A DNA stretch of 8,437 bases from Caryophanales bacterium UBA7476 (GTDB taxonomy: Bacteria; Bacillota_I; Bacilli_A; RF39; UBA660): the NCBI GenBank assembly GCA_002477275.1, contig DLOU01000062.1, forward strand, positions 1 through 8,437, written 5' to 3'. Below, piece by piece: positions 6,486 through 8,437 of this stretch (its first letter is position 1; the number at the start of each line of letters is the position of its first letter). The translations under genes and the position numbers were made by a program. A model generated the notes under the pieces. The model ran no database searches and was not told where the DNA came from. It saw nothing but the letters and a program-made list of their open reading frames with translations.

Positions 6486-7367
6486 ACACTTAATGGAAAT
6501 AGTTTTGATTTTAATACTAAGATAACTGGGTCAATTACATTAAAAGCAGTATGGATAGCTGGAGACTATGTTGTTAAATTTAATAGTAATGGTGGAAGTA
6601 GTGTATTATCACAAGCAGTTAGTTATAATGGAACAGTTACTAAACCAGCAAATCCAACAAGAACAGGATATACATTTAGTGGATGGACGTTAAATGGAGA
6701 AAGTTTTGATTTTAATACTAAGATAACTAATAATATTACATTAACTGCAACATGGACAATTAACAAATATACAGTTGCATTTGATAGTGATGGAGGAAGT
6801 AGTGTAGCTTCACAAACAGTTAATTATAATGCATATGCTACTGTACCAACTGCTCCAACAAAGACAGGATATACATTTGGTGGGTGGGCATTAAATGGTT
6901 CAATATACTCTTTTTCTTCAAGTAAAGTTACAAGTAATATTACATTAAAAGCTACATGGGTACTAAATAAGTATACAGTTACATTTGATTCAGATGGTGG
7001 AACGAGTATAGCTTCACAAACAGTTTCTCATAATGGAGTTGCTACTCAGCCAACTAATCCAACAAAAACAGGATATACGTTTAATGGATGGACACTTAAT
7101 GGAGCAAACTATAATTTTAGTACAAAAGTAACTGGTGCTATTACGCTTAAAGCATCATGGACAATTAATAAATATACTGTAACATTTAAGGATGATAATA
7201 ATGTTGTTGCTACACAAACAGTTAGTTATAATGGAACTGCTACTAATTACACAGGTGTTAGTAAAATAGGTAATAGACTTGCTTATTGGAAATTAGGAGA
7301 TAATAAGTATGATTTCAGTACAAAAGTTACTTCTAATACTACTTTAACTGCGCACTGGCTTCCTAAT
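5967..7367 (+). repeat. Seven tandem InlB-type B-repeats (Listeria-Bacteroides repeat domain)
   Basis: Repeat starts are at 5967, 6168, 6366, 6567, 6768, 6972 and 7173, a period of 195-204 bp or 65-68 residues. Each follows the plan Y-x-V-x-F-x-S-x-G-G, a strand with SQxVxxNG, P-x-x-P-T-K-T-G-Y-x-F-x-G-W, then LNG, F-S/N-T-K and ITLxAxW. Repeat 7 is divergent: GYTFxGW becomes GNRLAYW and the first Gly pair is lost, as is common for the last unit of such arrays. The conserved Trp is TGG in repeats 1, 2, 4, 5, 6 and 7 (6084, 6282, 6684, 6885, 7089, 7287) and TAG in repeat 3 (6483). Repeats 2 and 3 share a near-identical 44-nt block (6273-6316 and 6474-6517). Confidence 0.93.
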
Positions 7368-8390
7368 TTTTCTGGAATAACAGAATGTAATGTTTCTTCA
7401 AACTTAATGTCGACAAGTAATTACACAACAACTGATAGTAGTTTGAAACTTTATAGATGCATAGTTGATTATGGAATGATTTCTCCACAAAACTTTGCTA
7501 TTACAAGTAAGTATGTTTATTTTAATTATGCAAAAGACGGTGCTTGGACAAAAACACCAGAAGTTGATTCTGAGCTTGCTAGAGTTTCTAGAAACTATAT
7601 ATATCGTGTGACTAGAAGTTCAAATCTTACAGAATATGTAAAAGTTGAATATGCAGGTCATGCACAATCATTTGATGTCGCTTCTGATTTTGTTTCTTTA
7701 GGTGATGGTTCTAAGATAGATCAAATGTATTTTAATATGTTCCCAACTCCACAATATAGTTCTGATTTTGATATGTCTATGGCTGGATATAGAGGATTTG
7801 GATATAATAAATTTACTTCTAATGGAGATACTATTTATCCTGAAAAATCTATTGCATTTGATAGTAATGGTAAATTCAGCTTGTTACTTGATAGAACTAA
7901 TTATTTATCAAATGGTTCTGTTAATGAGTCAAGCTTTTATTCAAAAGTAAAATCAGTAGGTTCTAATTCAAATTATTTAATTAATCCTGAAATAGCAGTT
8001 GATGAAGCAAATAATAGAGTGGCTTTTGTATCAGGAAAGACAGTATACCTTCATTCACTTAGTAGATTAAAAGCTCAAGAGACTGGTTCATTAATTAGTA
8101 CGTTTAAAACAACAGATAGTAAACAAGGTGTTGAACTTGATGGTAATTATTTATATATTTGGACAGGTGAAATAGGAGGAGCTTTTGTAATCTCGAAATA
8201 TGATGTTACTACTGGTACTAAAGTTAAAACTGCAACTATTGATTTAACTAAATATTATACTGGCTTAGGTAGAACTAAACATGAAGCTGAAGGTATATCG
8301 ATTTATAATGGAGAAATCTATGTATGTGCTGTTAGTAGAACAAGTAGTGATACTAAGATTGACATTTATCAAATTACAGGTATGAATTAA
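7368..8390 (+). other. Helveticin J-like C-terminal domain, in frame with the repeats
   Basis: This region encodes about 340 residues (632-971 of the full-length frame), close to the length of helveticin J (a little over 330 as I recall). Matches to that family from memory include a GHAQSFD segment (G728 to D734; helveticin has a similar GHTQ), a central Y-S-S-D-F-D block followed by a GYRGFGYNKF segment, LDGNYLYIW, and the ending KHEAEGISI (935-943) with VCAVSRTSSDTKIDIYQI (helveticin has KHSEVESI near its end). Strand-rich blade-like units such as FAITSKYVYFNYA and EIAVDEANNRVAFVSG suggest a beta-propeller. Helveticin J is a secreted antibacterial protein, so a role in killing or in binding other cells is possible but unproven. 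The ATG at 7407 is the first Met after the nonsense codon but has no ribosome binding site, so independent expression is unlikely. Confidence 0.65.
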
Positions 8391-8417
8391 AAAAAGATAA
8401 AGCTTAATGCTTTATCT
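8390..8417 (-). terminator. Hairpin oriented as a terminator for a minus-strand transcript
   Basis: A perfect 9-bp stem, AGATAAAGC (8395-8403) with GCTTTATCT (8409-8417), closes a 5-nt loop. On the plus strand no T-run follows it (CAGACTG follows instead). An A-run at 8389-8394 gives a U-tract on the minus strand. It therefore best fits the end of a convergent minus-strand gene lying to the right of the window, and may also protect or weakly terminate the surface-protein transcript. Confidence 0.6.
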
Positions 8418-8424
8418 CAGACTG

Positions 8425-8430
8425 TTGACA
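8425..8430 (+). promoter_or_regulatory. Perfect -35 hexamer TTGACA at the window edge
   Basis: TTGACA lies 7 nt before the end of the window, so any -10 partner is outside it. It could belong to a plus-strand promoter, or be part of a downstream repeat or the tail of a minus-strand gene. The evidence is only the hexamer. Confidence 0.2.
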
Positions 8431-8437
8431 AAATAAA

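Larger units (their letters stand above)
5475..8390 (+). pseudogene. Full-length surface protein locus (InlB B-repeats plus helveticin J-like domain) broken by one nonsense codon
   Basis: The same frame runs from the ATG at 5475 to the TAA at 8388-8390, about 971 codons, with a single internal stop at 6483-6485 (codon 337). The intact protein would have a signal anchor, an acidic then N/Q/T/P-rich stalk, seven B-repeats of 65-68 residues (5967-7367) and a C-terminal domain of about 340 residues. B-repeats of the Listeria-Bacteroides type are extracellular spacer or adhesion modules. No LPxTG-type sorting signal follows, since the protein ends QITGMN, so attachment would rest on the N-terminal segment. 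The frame stays open and the repeats stay conserved after the stop, which points to a very recent mutation, a suppressible stop or a base error rather than an old pseudogene. No in-frame ATG occurs between 6486 and 7406 to rescue the distal part. Confidence 0.85.

Noticed and set aside
5967..7367. CRISPR array or non-coding tandem repeat
   Set aside because: The period is about 200 bp, the repeats are degenerate at DNA level, and they encode a clear protein repeat.
7407..8390. A separate helveticin J-like gene starting at the ATG at 7407
   Set aside because: No Shine-Dalgarno sequence or promoter precedes it, and it is in frame with the upstream repeats with no stop between them. It starts inside the C-terminal domain, so it is the distal part of the split gene.
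8350..8390. LPxTG-type cell-wall sorting signal at the C-terminus of the surface protein
   Set aside because: The end is a soluble domain finishing QITGMN, with no sorting motif, hydrophobic segment or basic tail.

Overview
The window is a very AT-rich stretch of bacterial chromosome. It carries housekeeping genes of Gram-positive type: a leucyl-tRNA synthetase of the length usual in Firmicutes, a Cse60-like small protein, a SpoVB/YtgP-type flippase, AAGGAGG-type ribosome binding sites and short intrinsic terminators. This fits a low-GC Bacillota or Mollicutes-related lineage, for example the uncultured gut groups near RF39 or Erysipelotrichia; the exact taxon is my inference. TGA is not read as Trp: all tryptophans in about 2,300 codons are TGG, and TAA, TAG and TGA all appear as stops.

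Layout: (1) 24-2803 (+) holds a small membrane protein of unknown function, overlapping leuS by 4 bp. (2) 2804-2836 is a compact bidirectional terminator between leuS and the convergent gene that follows. (3) 2835-3389 (-) is a small membrane-anchored protein with a low-complexity stalk and an outer domain. (4) 3513-3683 (+) is a 56-residue Cse60-like protein. (5) 3747-5399 (+) is a MOP-superfamily flippase, which has its own likely promoter and a terminator hairpin that contains its stop codon. (6) 5475-8390 (+) is a large surface protein: signal anchor, acidic then N/Q/T/P-rich stalk, seven InlB-type B-repeats, and a C-terminal domain of about 340 residues that resembles helveticin J, a class III bacteriocin. 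(7) 8391-8437 is a hairpin whose T-run lies on the minus strand, followed by a perfect TTGACA box at the window edge.

The surface-protein gene is the most notable item. One TAG at 6483-6485 replaces the conserved repeat tryptophan, which is TGG in all six other repeats. The reading frame is otherwise open for about 970 codons, so the gene is a full-length locus broken by a single G-to-A type change. It makes a 336-residue product lacking the helveticin-like domain, unless the stop is suppressed, repaired by recombination between repeats, or a sequencing error.

The genes do not form one pathway. leuS and its upstream partner are probably translationally coupled. The flippase probably serves cell-wall or polysaccharide precursor export. 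The two anchored proteins belong to the outer cell surface.
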